Source: Betaproteobacteria bacterium SG8_41 (GTDB taxonomy: Bacteria; Pseudomonadota; Gammaproteobacteria; Burkholderiales; SG8-41). From it: a DNA stretch of 60,353 nt. Shown piece after piece: positions 8,338 to 16,428 of this stretch. Where the stretch lies: assembly GCA_001303585.1 (NCBI GenBank), contig LJTT01000010.1:1-60353 (forward strand), written 5' to 3'. Made by a program: the position numbers and the translations under genes. How positions within the stretch are numbered: the first letter of the stretch is position 1; every line of letters begins with the position of its first letter. A model generated the notes under the pieces. It was not told the origin of the DNA. It did not search any database and saw nothing but the letters and a program-made list of their open reading frames with translations.

Positions 8338-11263
8338 TTTCTCCGGCAGGCGCATGAAGCGCCTGCTGCAGGACGCGGGCAACGTGGACTGCCAGCCGGC
8401 CGCTCCCATCGTGAATCTGGTGTCGGCAGCTCGTGCCGTCCGCCACGACGAGCTCCCCGAAGCCCGCCCTTCGCACGCGCGGCAGCAGCGACGCCTCGGC
8501 CATCTTCATCGAGACCTCGTAGTGGCCCGCCTCGTAGCCAAAGCTGCCCGCCATGCCGCAGCAGCTCGACTCGATGGTTTCGACCTCGAGGCCGGGTACA
8601 AGCCGCAGCGCCCGCTCGACGTCGGGCATGGCGTCGAACGCTTTCTGATGGCAATGCCCGTGCAGCAACGCCTTCTTCTGTGGCAATGGCTTTAGCGCTA
8701 CATCGAAACGGCCCGCTTCCGCCTCGCGTGAAATGAATTCCTCGAACAGGACGGTTTGTTCCGCGAGTGCCGTAACGGTGCTGTCCGGATTCAACGAGAG
8801 AAACTCGTCGCGCAGGCCGAGCGTGCAGGAAGGCTCGAGACCGACGATTGGCACGCCGCGCTCGACGAAGGGCGCAAGCGTACGGATCATGCGCCGCGCC
8901 TCGACGCGGGCTTCGTCCACGAGTCCGTTCGCGAGAAACGTCCGCCCGCAGCACAGGGGACGCCCGCCGTCCGCGGGGCGGGGCAGGTTCACTACGTAGC
9001 CGGCCGATTTGAGAACGGCCAACGCCGCGCGGGCATTTTCGGGCTCGAAGTAGCGGTTGAAGGTATCCACGAACAGCACCACTTCACGGCCGCTCGCGGC
9101 GGGGGCGGCATCGGGCGCCGTCGTCTCGCCGAACGGGTCGGTGCGCCAGCCCGGCAGCGAGCGCTGCGGTGCGAGACCGAGCAGTGCCTTCATTCCCGCC
9201 TGCATCGCGTTCATCATCGGCGCGAAGCGGGAAGCCCAGGGCGCGTAGCGCGGTAGAAACGCGACCAGCCAGTCCTTTAAGGCGAGGCCGTGGCGCTTGC
9301 GGTAATGATAGAGGAACTCGATCTTCATCTTCGCCATGTCGACGCCCGTCGGACACTCGCGCCGGCACCCCTTGCACGAGACGCACAGGTCAAAAACGGC
9401 ATGTAGCGCGTCCGACGCGAGCGCATCGGGCCCAAGCTGGCCTGACAGCGCGAGGCGCAGCGTGTTGGCGCGCCCGCGCGTGAGATGCTGCTCCTCGCGC
9501 GTGGCGCGGTAGGACGGACACATCAAGCCGGCGTCGAACTTGCGGCAGTGGCCGTTGTTGTTGCACATCTCCACCGCCTTCGCGAAGCCGTCGCCGGTGC
9601 GCGTCGTGCTGTCTTCGTGCTCGGACCAATCGAGCGCGGTGCGAATCGGGATCGTCCGGTAGCCCGGGGCGTAGCGGTAGAGCGTGCGGTCGTCCTGCTT
9701 TGACGGGCGCACGATCTTGCCGGGATTGAGCAATCCTTTCGGGTCGAACAGATCCTTGATTTCCTCGAAGGCGCGCGTGAGCCTGGGACCGTAGAAGGGC
9801 TCGATCCACTCCGAGCGCACGAGACCGTCGCCGTGCTCGCCGGAGTAGGAACCCTTGTACTGCTTCACGAGGTCCGCGGCCTCCTCCGCGATGGCGCGCA
9901 TCTTCCGGGCGCCGTCCTCGCGCATGTTGAGAATCGGGCGCACATGCAGGCAACCCACGGACGCGTGCGCGTACCAGGTGCCTTTCGTGCCATGCTTCTC
10001 GAACACACCCGTCAGGCGATCGGTGTACTCGGCGAGATGCTCGAGTGGCACCGCGCAGTCCTCGATGAAGGAGACCGGCTTGCCGTCGCCCTTCATGGAC
10101 ATCATGATGTTCAACCCCGCCTTGCGCACCTCCCACACGTCGCGCTGCAGCCTTGCGTCGGTGATCTCGACCACGCCACCGGGAAAACCCAGCTCGCCCA
10201 TGAGCTCGGAGAGCTGCTTCAGCTTGCCAAGCTGCTCGCCGCGGTCCTCGCCCGCAAACTCGACCAGCAAAATGGCTTCCGGCTCGCCCTGAATGAACTG
10301 CTCGACGATCGGACGGAATGCCGGGTTGCCGCGCGCGAGGTCGATCATCGTGCGGTCCACCAGTTCGACCGCGATGGGTTTCAACTGCACGATGTGGCGC
10401 GGTGCTTCCATCGAGGCGTAGAACGTCGGGAAGTGGCACACGCCCAGCATCCTGTTCGGGGGCAGCGGCGAGAGGTTGAGGTGCAGGCGGCGGGAGTACG
10501 CGAGCGTGCCTTCCGAGCCAACGAGCAGGTGGGCCATGTTGAAGGGTTCGCCCAGAATCATGTCCAGGTTGTACCCGGCGACGCGGCGCAGGAGTTTGGG
10601 CACGCGGCGCTCGATCTCTTCGGCCTCGCGCGCCGCGATCCCGCGAATCTGGCTGACGAGTTCGACATAACCCGCCGGGGCGTCGCTCTCGCGCAGGTCG
10701 CCGGGCACGGCGCCGAAACGGTACTCCGAGCCGTCGGCCAGCACGGCGTCGATCGCGCCCACGTTGTGCACCATGTTGCCGTAGCAGATCGAGCGCGAGC
10801 CGCAGGAATTGTTGCCGGCCATACCGCCAAGCGTGGCCTGCGCGCTGGTCGAGACGTCGACGGGGTACCACAGACCGTATGCGCGCAGATACGCGTTCAG
10901 CTGGTCGAGCACGACGCCGGGCTGCACCGTGACCGAGCGCGCCTCCGCGTCGAAGTCGATGATCTCGTTTAGATAGCGCGAGCTATCGATGACGAGCGCA
11001 GCGCCGACCGTCTGACCGCACTGTGAGGTGCCGCTACCGCGCGGCAGGACCGGCACGCCTTCATCCAGCGCGATACGGAATGCCGTAAGCGCATCCTCCT
11101 CGGTGCGCGGCACCACCACGCCGACCGGCTCGATCTGGTAGATCGATGCGTCGGTGGAGTAGCGACCGCGCGAGGCCCGGTCGAACAGGACCTCGCCGCG
11201 CACCTCACGCCGCAGCCGGGCGGCCAACGCAGAGTCACCGGGAAGAATGGAGCGCGTCGCCAT
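8327..11263 (-). CDS. FAD-linked oxidase/Fe-S fusion, D-2-hydroxyacid (D-lactate/glycolate-type) dehydrogenase
   Basis: ATG 11263 gives 978 residues, normal for the single-chain fusion of GlcD-like and GlcF-like parts (YdiJ-type). The N-terminal half is a PCMH FAD domain (RGSGTSQCGQ, GMAGNNSCGSRS). Two 4Fe-4S sites follow: CNNNGHCRK near residue 566 and CVSCKGCRREC near 627. The C-terminal half has two CCG cysteine-rich motifs (LCCGR near 769, SSCCGMAGSFG near 898). Such enzymes oxidise D-2-hydroxy acids and feed electrons to the quinone pool or a cytochrome. It is divergent from an aminotransferase of glyoxylate/serine type, so a hydroxypyruvate or glyoxylate link is plausible. No clear ribosome site precedes the start. 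Confidence 0.9.
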   Translation of the reverse strand: MATRSILPGDSALAARLRREVRGEVLFDRASRGRYSTDASIYQIEPVGVVVPRTEEDALTAFRIALDEGVPVLPRGSGTSQCGQTVGAALVIDSSRYLNEIIDFDAEARSVTVQPGVVLDQLNAYLRAYGLWYPVDVSTSAQATLGGMAGNNSCGSRSICYGNMVHNVGAIDAVLADGSEYRFGAVPGDLRESDAPAGYVELVSQIRGIAAREAEEIERRVPKLLRRVAGYNLDMILGEPFNMAHLLVGSEGTLAYSRRLHLNLSPLPPNRMLGVCHFPTFYASMEAPRHIVQLKPIAVELVDRTMIDLARGNPAFRPIVEQFIQGEPEAILLVEFAGEDRGEQLGKLKQLSELMGELGFPGGVVEITDARLQRDVWEVRKAGLNIMMSMKGDGKPVSFIEDCAVPLEHLAEYTDRLTGVFEKHGTKGTWYAHASVGCLHVRPILNMREDGARKMRAIAEEAADLVKQYKGSYSGEHGDGLVRSEWIEPFYGPRLTRAFEEIKDLFDPKGLLNPGKIVRPSKQDDRTLYRYAPGYRTIPIRTALDWSEHEDSTTRTGDGFAKAVEMCNNNGHCRKFDAGLMCPSYRATREEQHLTRGRANTLRLALSGQLGPDALASDALHAVFDLCVSCKGCRRECPTGVDMAKMKIEFLYHYRKRHGLALKDWLVAFLPRYAPWASRFAPMMNAMQAGMKALLGLAPQRSLPGWRTDPFGETTAPDAAPAASGREVVLFVDTFNRYFEPENARAALAVLKSAGYVVNLPRPADGGRPLCCGRTFLANGLVDEARVEARRMIRTLAPFVERGVPIVGLEPSCTLGLRDEFLSLNPDSTVTALAEQTVLFEEFISREAEAGRFDVALKPLPQKKALLHGHCHQKAFDAMPDVERALRLVPGLEVETIESSCCGMAGSFGYEAGHYEVSMKMAEASLLPRVRRAGFGELVVADGTSCRHQIHDGSGRLAVHVARVLQQALHAPAGESDD

Positions 11264-11282
11264 CAAAAAATGCCAGAAAGAG

Positions 11283-11404
11283 GTGACGATTAATGGTGAT
11301 GATTAATGGTGATGATTAATGGTGATGGGAGAAACGTCGAGCAAATTCCCGGGGGTCCATCACCATCATTCATCACTATTTTTCATCACTATCTCTCATC
11401 ATTT
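11283..11404. repeat. Family A array with exact 13-bp triplication in a divergent promoter region
   Basis: GATTAATGGTGAT occurs three times head to tail without a mismatch (11288-11300, 11301-11313, 11314-11326). A degenerate complementary arm follows at 11357-11404 (CCATCACCATCATT, CATCACTATT, CATCACTATCTCTCATCATT). The array lies between two divergent starts (11263 and 11461), so it cannot be a terminator of either gene. Confidence 0.8.
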
Positions 11405-11405
11405 C

Positions 11406-11432
11406 TTGTGGTCCCGCTGTCGAGCCTATAAT
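11406..11432 (+). promoter_or_regulatory. Candidate sigma-70 promoter of the aminotransferase
   Basis: A perfect TATAAT (11427-11432) has TTGTGG 15 bp upstream (11406-11411), or TTCTTG at 18 bp. Transcription from about 11439 would give a leader of about 22 nt containing the GGAGAAGAA ribosome site before ATG 11461. The -35 box abuts the end of the repeat array. Confidence 0.45.
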
Positions 11433-11460
11433 AATAACGCACCCACCCCGGAGAAGAACC

Positions 11461-12669
11461 ATGACACACCAGAGCGGCCGCCATTTTCTGCAGATACCCG
11501 GTCCCACCAACGTGCCCGAGCGGGTGCTGCGCGCGATCGACAGCGCGACCATCGACCATCGCGGCCCCGAGTTCCAGCAGATGTCGAAGGAAGTGCTGGC
11601 GGGGTTGAAGCAGGTGTTCAAGACCAAGTCGCCCGTCGTGATCTTCCCGGCATCGGGCACCGGCGCGTGGGAAGCCGCGCTGGTCAACACCCTTTCGCCT
11701 GGCGACAAGGTGCTCATGTACGAGACCGGGCATTTCGCGACGCTGTGGCACAACATGGCCCGGCGCCTCGGCATTGATCCGGTCTTTGTGCCTGGCGATT
11801 GGCGCCACGGTGTGGATGCCGCGCAGGTCGAAGCGAAGCTTGCCGAAGACAAGAGCCATGCCATCAAGGCCGTGATGGTGGTGCACAACGAGACTTCCAC
11901 CGGGGTCGTCACGCGGGTAGGCGAAGTGCGCAAGGCGATCGACCGCGCCAAGCATCCGGCGCTGTTCATGGTCGACACGATTTCCTCGCTCGCCTCGATT
12001 GACTACCGTCACGACGAGTGGGGCGTGGACGTGACCGTGGCCGGCTCGCAGAAAGGACTCATGCTGCCGCCGGGGCTCTCGTTCAACGCCGTTTCCGACA
12101 AGGCGCTCGCAGCGGTGAAGTCCGCAAAGCTCCCGCGTTCCTACTGGAACTGGGAAGAGATGATCGGCGCGAACAAGGATGGCTGGTACCCGTACACGCC
12201 CGCGACCAACTTGCTCTACGGCCTGCGGGTCGCGCTCAAGATGCTAATCGAGGAGGAAGGTCTCGAGAACGTCTTCAAGCGTCACGACAGGCACGCTGAA
12301 GCGACGCGACGCGCGGTAAAGGCCTGGGGCCTCGAGATTCTTTGCGCGAATCCCGCCGAGTATTCAAGCTCGCTCACCGCGGTGCTTATGCCGGAAGGCC
12401 ACAGTGAGATTGCCTTCCGCCAAGTGGTGCTCGATCGCTTCAACCTCTCGCTCGGCTCCGGACTGTCCAAGATACGCGACAAGGTCTTTCGCATCGGGCA
12501 TCTCGGCGACTTCAACGACCTCATGCTCCTGGGCACGCTTGCCGGCGTTGAGATGGGGCTCGGGCTCGCTGGCGTGCCGCACCAGAAGGGCGGCGTCGCT
12601 CGCGAAAGCGCGCGTCGCTTAAACGCCGCGCATTGGGTCGCCCGCCGGGCCGATCAGCAAGTCATTTAG
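11461..12669 (+). CDS. Class V aminotransferase, serine-glyoxylate/alanine-glyoxylate type
   Basis: The 402-residue PLP enzyme has the family start IPGPTNVPERVL, the cofactor-binding ASGTGAWEAA (64-73), HNETSTG (142-148) and the PLP lysine Lys198 in AGSQKGLMLPPG. The length and the QKGLMLPPGL string match serine-glyoxylate aminotransferases, which make hydroxypyruvate and glycine from serine and glyoxylate. The start follows GGAGAAGAACC. Divergence from the D-2-hydroxyacid dehydrogenase suggests joint handling of glyoxylate, glycolate or hydroxypyruvate. A TRAP transporter follows 168 nt later on the same strand. Confidence 0.9.
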   Translation: MTHQSGRHFLQIPGPTNVPERVLRAIDSATIDHRGPEFQQMSKEVLAGLKQVFKTKSPVVIFPASGTGAWEAALVNTLSPGDKVLMYETGHFATLWHNMARRLGIDPVFVPGDWRHGVDAAQVEAKLAEDKSHAIKAVMVVHNETSTGVVTRVGEVRKAIDRAKHPALFMVDTISSLASIDYRHDEWGVDVTVAGSQKGLMLPPGLSFNAVSDKALAAVKSAKLPRSYWNWEEMIGANKDGWYPYTPATNLLYGLRVALKMLIEEEGLENVFKRHDRHAEATRRAVKAWGLEILCANPAEYSSSLTAVLMPEGHSEIAFRQVVLDRFNLSLGSGLSKIRDKVFRIGHLGDFNDLMLLGTLAGVEMGLGLAGVPHQKGGVARESARRLNAAHWVARRADQQVI

Positions 12670-12837
12670 TCGGCCGATCGCCGGGCCGATTCGTCTGCCG
12701 TCCCATTGTCTTTCCGGTTCCAGCATCCGGAAATGCATCGCCACTTGTGTAAACCCGCGGGAAGGGCTAAGTTACGCTCCCTCCCCGCCACCTGCTGCCT
12801 ACCCCTATCGGGCGGGGTCCCTAACAGGAGGAGTGTC

Positions 12838-13815
12838 ATGAAGCACTTGCATATTCTGCGTTTTGCGCTGCTGACCGCGCTGTTTGCGGCCGGATCCGCG
12901 CTCGCCCAGATGGAGCTCAAATTCGGCCATGTTGGCAACCCGGGCTCGCTGTTCCAGAAGTCCGCGGACGAGTTCGCCAAGCGCGCCAACGCCAAGCTCG
13001 GCGGAAAAGCGAAAGTCGTCGTGTACGGCGCGAGCCAGCTCGGCAACGACCGCGAGCTGCTCCAGAAGCTCAAGCTCGGCACTGTGGACTTCGCGCTGCC
13101 GTCGACTGTGATGTCGTCTGAATCGGATGTGTTCGGGGTGTTCGAGATGCCGTACCTGGTGAAGGACCGCGATCACATGAAGCGCATCGAGAAGGAGATC
13201 TTCTGGTCCAAGCTCGAGCCTGCGGTCGAGAAGAAGGGCCTTAAGATCGTCGCCGTGTGGGAAAACGGTTACCGGCACATCACCAACAACAAGCGCCCGA
13301 TCAACCAGCCCAAGGACCTGGACGGTGTAAAGCTGCGCACGCCCAAGGGCAAGTGGCGCGTGAAGATGTTCCAGGCCTATGGCGCCAATCCGAGCCCAAT
13401 GGCTTTCTCAGAAGTGTTCACGGCGCTGAAGACCGGCGTCATGGACGGCCAGGAAAACCCGTACGCCCAGATCTACAGCGGCAAGTTCCACGAAGTGCAG
13501 AAGTACCTGTCCATTACCGGCCACGTTTACACGCCGGCCTACGTCACCGTAGGCGCGAAAAAGTGGGCGTCGCTTCCCGCGGATGTCCGCAAGACTCTGG
13601 AAGCCGTCGCGAAAGAAACGCAGGCTTTCGTCTACGAGACCGCGGCCAAGGATGAGAGCGACCTGCTCGCCAAGATCAAGGCCGCCGGCGTCCAGGTGAA
13701 TAATGCCGACAAGAACGCCTTCATCACCGCCTCCAAACCGATTTATGCGGAGTTTGCGAAGGAAGTCAAAGGTTCGCAGGCGCTGATCGATCGCGCGATC
13801 GCGCTTGGCAATTAA
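12838..13815 (+). CDS. dctP: TRAP transporter periplasmic solute receptor (DctP family)
   Basis: ATG 12838 with AACAGGAGGAGTGTC upstream gives 325 residues; the open frame further upstream is rejected. A signal peptide (about 1-23, ending GSALA) is followed by MELKFGHVGNPGSLF, RTPKGKWRV and AFSEVFTALKTGVMDGQENP, the DctP core that binds a carboxylate through a conserved Arg. It delivers substrate to DctQM encoded next. The ligand is unknown; the adjacent aminotransferase suggests a small hydroxy or keto acid. Confidence 0.93.
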   Translation: MKHLHILRFALLTALFAAGSALAQMELKFGHVGNPGSLFQKSADEFAKRANAKLGGKAKVVVYGASQLGNDRELLQKLKLGTVDFALPSTVMSSESDVFGVFEMPYLVKDRDHMKRIEKEIFWSKLEPAVEKKGLKIVAVWENGYRHITNNKRPINQPKDLDGVKLRTPKGKWRVKMFQAYGANPSPMAFSEVFTALKTGVMDGQENPYAQIYSGKFHEVQKYLSITGHVYTPAYVTVGAKKWASLPADVRKTLEAVAKETQAFVYETAAKDESDLLAKIKAAGVQVNNADKNAFITASKPIYAEFAKEVKGSQALIDRAIALGN

Positions 13816-13823
13816 CCGGTGCT

Positions 13824-13848
13824 CCAGGGCGGCAACTGGCCGCCCTGG
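13824..13848 (+). promoter_or_regulatory. Intercistronic hairpin between dctP and dctQ
   Basis: CCAGGGCGGC-AACTG-GCCGCCCTGG is a perfect 10-bp stem with a 5-nt loop, starting 9 nt after the dctP stop. No T-run follows. Stable hairpins after binding-protein genes commonly protect the upstream mRNA so that the receptor is made in excess over the membrane subunits; that role is inferred here. Confidence 0.6.
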
Positions 13849-13863
13849 TCCTTTCCCCTCCAC

Positions 13864-14373
13864 ATGACGCTGTCCTCCGTCGCCAGCCGGCTGCGGCTGG
13901 CGTTTGAGCGCCTGCTAGAGGTGATCGTATTCGCGCTGATGATCGCGCTCGCGCTGACCGTCGCGATCGCCGTGATCTACCGCAAGGCGGGCGAATCGCT
14001 GGTGTGGTATGACGAAGTCGCCGAGATCATGCTCGCGTGGATCACCTACTATGGCTCCGCGCTGGCTGCCCTGAGAGGCGCCCACATCGGCGTTTCTGCA
14101 CTCGTCGATTCCATGCCGACGCGCCTGCGCGTTGCCGTGGCGGTGGTTGCCGAGATCTTCGTCATGGGATTTTTCCTGCTGCTCGCATGGGCGGGCTGGA
14201 ATGTCCTCGAGGTGCTGGCCAACGACTATCTCATCAGTCTGCCCGAGGTCTCGACCCGCTACACCCAGTCCGTTATCGTAATTGGTGCGATTCTCTACGT
14301 GATCGCGGAGTTGCTGCGTTTGCCGGAAACGTTGCGCGCTGCGGCCTCGCCTGGGTCATCCAGAGGGCCCTAG
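13864..14373 (+). CDS. dctQ: TRAP transporter small membrane subunit (DctQ family)
   Basis: ATG 13864 gives 169 residues with four hydrophobic segments and the DctQ signature around WYDEVAEIMLAWITYYGSALAALRGAHIGV (about 44-73). It bridges the periplasmic receptor and the DctM channel. A GTG at 13819 in the same frame would put the start codon just before the hairpin and is less likely. No ribosome site stands out, so translation may depend on coupling. The stop TAG at 14371 is followed immediately by the dctM ATG. Confidence 0.88.
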   Translation: MTLSSVASRLRLAFERLLEVIVFALMIALALTVAIAVIYRKAGESLVWYDEVAEIMLAWITYYGSALAALRGAHIGVSALVDSMPTRLRVAVAVVAEIFVMGFFLLLAWAGWNVLEVLANDYLISLPEVSTRYTQSVIVIGAILYVIAELLRLPETLRAAASPGSSRGP

Positions 14374-15654
14374 ATGGCGATGTTGCTGCTTTTTCTGGGC
14401 ATGCTGGCGCTGGTGCTCATCAACGTGCCAATCGCCGTTGCGCTCGGCATTGCCGCCGTCGTTGCGATGCTTGCCGCCCAGGGCGTGGACTCGCTGCCCA
14501 ACCTGGCGATCGTGATGTTCACCGGCGCGACCAAGTTTCCGCTGATCGCGATTCCGCTTTTCATCCTCGCCGGCGCCATCATGAACACCGGCGGGATCTC
14601 CCGCCGGCTGATCGCATTCGCTTCGGCCCTGCTGGGTTTCATCCGCGGGGGTCTTGCGATGGTCAATGTCGCGACCTCGATGTTCTTCGCGGAGATTTCG
14701 GGCTCGGCCGTCGCCGATGTTGCGGCGTTGGGCTCGATTCTCATGCCCGCGATGAAGCAGAAAGGCTACCCCGGACCGTTTGCTGCCGCGATCACCTCAT
14801 CCTCGGCGTCGCTCGCGATCATCATTCCGCCTTCGATCCCGATGATCCTCTACGCCGTAATGGCTGATGCTTCCGTCGTGCAGCTATTCGTGGCCGGGAT
14901 TATTCCGGGCATCATCGGGGGCCTTTTCCTGATGGGACTGTGCTACTGGTATGCGGTGCGCTACAACTACCCGGTCGAGGAGGTATTCCAGCTGCGGCGG
15001 GTGTGGCACACCTTCAAGGACGCGGCGCTCGCCTTCCTGCTGCCCATCATCATTCTCGGCGGAATCTTCGGCGGCATCGTCACTGCAACAGAGGGAGCCG
15101 GGCTTGCGGTCGCTGCGGCAATCGGAATTGCCGCCTGGTACCGCGAAATCAACTGGAAGCAGCTGTGGGCTGCCGTGATCGACGGCGGCGTGCAGACTGC
15201 GGTCGTCATGCTGCTGGTCGCCTCGAGCGCACTCCTCGGCGTCTACCTGACCGAAGCGCAGGTCCCGCAGCGTCTCGCCGGAGCTATCATCAATTTCACC
15301 AACAATCCGTGGCTGGTGCTGCTGCTGCTCAACATCTTCTTCCTCGCCATCGGTCTTTTCCTGCACTCGGCCGCCGCGATCATCCTGGTGGTGCCGATCG
15401 TGATGCCCGTCGTGAATCAGGTCGGGATCGATCCCGTGCACTTCGGCCTGGTGGTCACGCTCAATCTCGCCATCGGCCAGCAGACCCCGCCGGTTGCGAG
15501 CGTCCTGATGACCGCATGCTCGATTGCCAAGGAAAACGTCTGGGACGTCAGCCGGGCCAACATCCCGTTCATTGCCGTGCTGCTTGGCGTGCTAGTCCTG
15601 GTGACCTACGTCCCGGCGATCCCGCTTTCGCTTGTCAAGCTCTTCTACGGCTAG
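14374..15654 (+). CDS. dctM: TRAP transporter large membrane subunit (DctM family)
   Basis: The 426-residue very hydrophobic protein has about 12 membrane segments and DctM motifs: NVPIAVALG near the N terminus, FFAEISGSAVADVAALGSILMPAM, SSASLAIIIPPSIPMILY and PVASVLMTACSIAKEN. It is the Na+-coupled transport subunit working with DctP and DctQ. It starts at the base after the dctQ stop. A weak CCGCC-AAG-GGCGG hairpin lies 12 nt after its stop. Confidence 0.93.
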   Translation: MAMLLLFLGMLALVLINVPIAVALGIAAVVAMLAAQGVDSLPNLAIVMFTGATKFPLIAIPLFILAGAIMNTGGISRRLIAFASALLGFIRGGLAMVNVATSMFFAEISGSAVADVAALGSILMPAMKQKGYPGPFAAAITSSSASLAIIIPPSIPMILYAVMADASVVQLFVAGIIPGIIGGLFLMGLCYWYAVRYNYPVEEVFQLRRVWHTFKDAALAFLLPIIILGGIFGGIVTATEGAGLAVAAAIGIAAWYREINWKQLWAAVIDGGVQTAVVMLLVASSALLGVYLTEAQVPQRLAGAIINFTNNPWLVLLLLNIFFLAIGLFLHSAAAIILVVPIVMPVVNQVGIDPVHFGLVVTLNLAIGQQTPPVASVLMTACSIAKENVWDVSRANIPFIAVLLGVLVLVTYVPAIPLSLVKLFYG

Positions 15655-15904
15655 ACCGACAAAGCCGCCAAGGGCGGAGCGATGACCGCCTCACGCGCCG
15701 GGCATCGCCGATTTCTCGTTTTTCCCGTTTTCAACCCCGGTAAAAATCCGGTTTAGTCAGCTTGCAGAAAGCTTGCGGGCGGAGCATGCCATCCTCAACC
15801 GGCCGCAGCCCGTCTACCGCCGGCGGACGCGCAGGGCAGTGACAGCGCCGCCGACCCGTGGGTCCAACGCGGCCCGGTTGGAGGGGTTTCGAATGGAGGA
15901 GAAG

Positions 15905-15979
15905 ATGCATTTCGTGTCGCTCATTGCTCATCGTCCAGGCGCTTGCCCGCAATCATCGAAATTGGGAGTTTCGGTATGA
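15905..15979 (+). CDS. Possible 24-codon leader ORF overlapping tctB
   Basis: ATG 15905 follows a strong site (GGAGGAGAAG), and the frame encodes a 24-residue peptide ending GVSV. Its TGA (15977-15979) overlaps the tctB ATG (15976) as ATGA, the usual geometry for coupled re-initiation. The peptide resembles nothing recognised. It could be a leader peptide controlling tctBA or the remnant of a lost upstream gene. The surrounding gap (15655-15904) holds no other gene and no repeat words. Confidence 0.35.
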   Translation: MHFVSLIAHRPGACPQSSKLGVSV

Positions 15980-16428
15980 AGATTGGCCTGCACAACAACA
16001 AGGATTTTCTCGCTGGGTTGCTGCTAATTGGAGTCGGCGCCGGCGCTTTTTACATGGCGCTCGATTATCCCTTCGGCAGCACCAGGAGCATGGGGCCGGG
16101 GTATTTCCCGCGGATCCTGGCAGGCATTGCCATCGCCTTTGGCATCGTCACGCTGCTGAAGGGCGTGCGGATGCCGGAGCTGGTCAAGGGGCGCTGGGGC
16201 TGGAAGCCCCTCGCAATGATCACGCTCTCCCTGGTGGTGTTCGGCTGGGTCGTCGAGCGCTTCGGGTTCGTCCCGGCTTTGGTCGCGTTGTTCTTCATCA
16301 GCGCCCTCGGGGGCCATGAATTCAGGTTCAAGGAAGTCGCGATCCTCACCGTTGTTATGACGATCTTCGCGATCGCCGTCTTCGTCGTGCTGCTCGGCCT
16401 GCCGTATCCGCTGATACAGGAGTTCTGA
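15976..16428 (+). CDS. tctB: Tripartite tricarboxylate transporter TctB family protein
   Basis: ATG 15976 (GGGAG 8 nt upstream) gives 150 residues with four hydrophobic segments and the TctB opening: KDFLAGLLLIGVGAGAFYMALDYPFG, then STRSMGPGYFPRILAG. TctB is the small membrane subunit. Its TGA overlaps the tctA ATG by one base (TGATG). No receptor gene (tctC) lies beside it, so the permease must use a Bug protein encoded elsewhere. Confidence 0.88.
   Translation: MKIGLHNNKDFLAGLLLIGVGAGAFYMALDYPFGSTRSMGPGYFPRILAGIAIAFGIVTLLKGVRMPELVKGRWGWKPLAMITLSLVVFGWVVERFGFVPALVALFFISALGGHEFRFKEVAILTVVMTIFAIAVFVVLLGLPYPLIQEF

Noticed and set aside
9390-10871. 493-codon minus-strand frame within the FAD/Fe-S gene
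   Set aside because: It overlaps the true frame on the same strand in another register; the product is Arg-rich without motifs.
11288-11326. Tandem direct repeats that might suggest a CRISPR array
   Set aside because: The units are 13 bp and contiguous with no spacers, and no cas genes are in the window.
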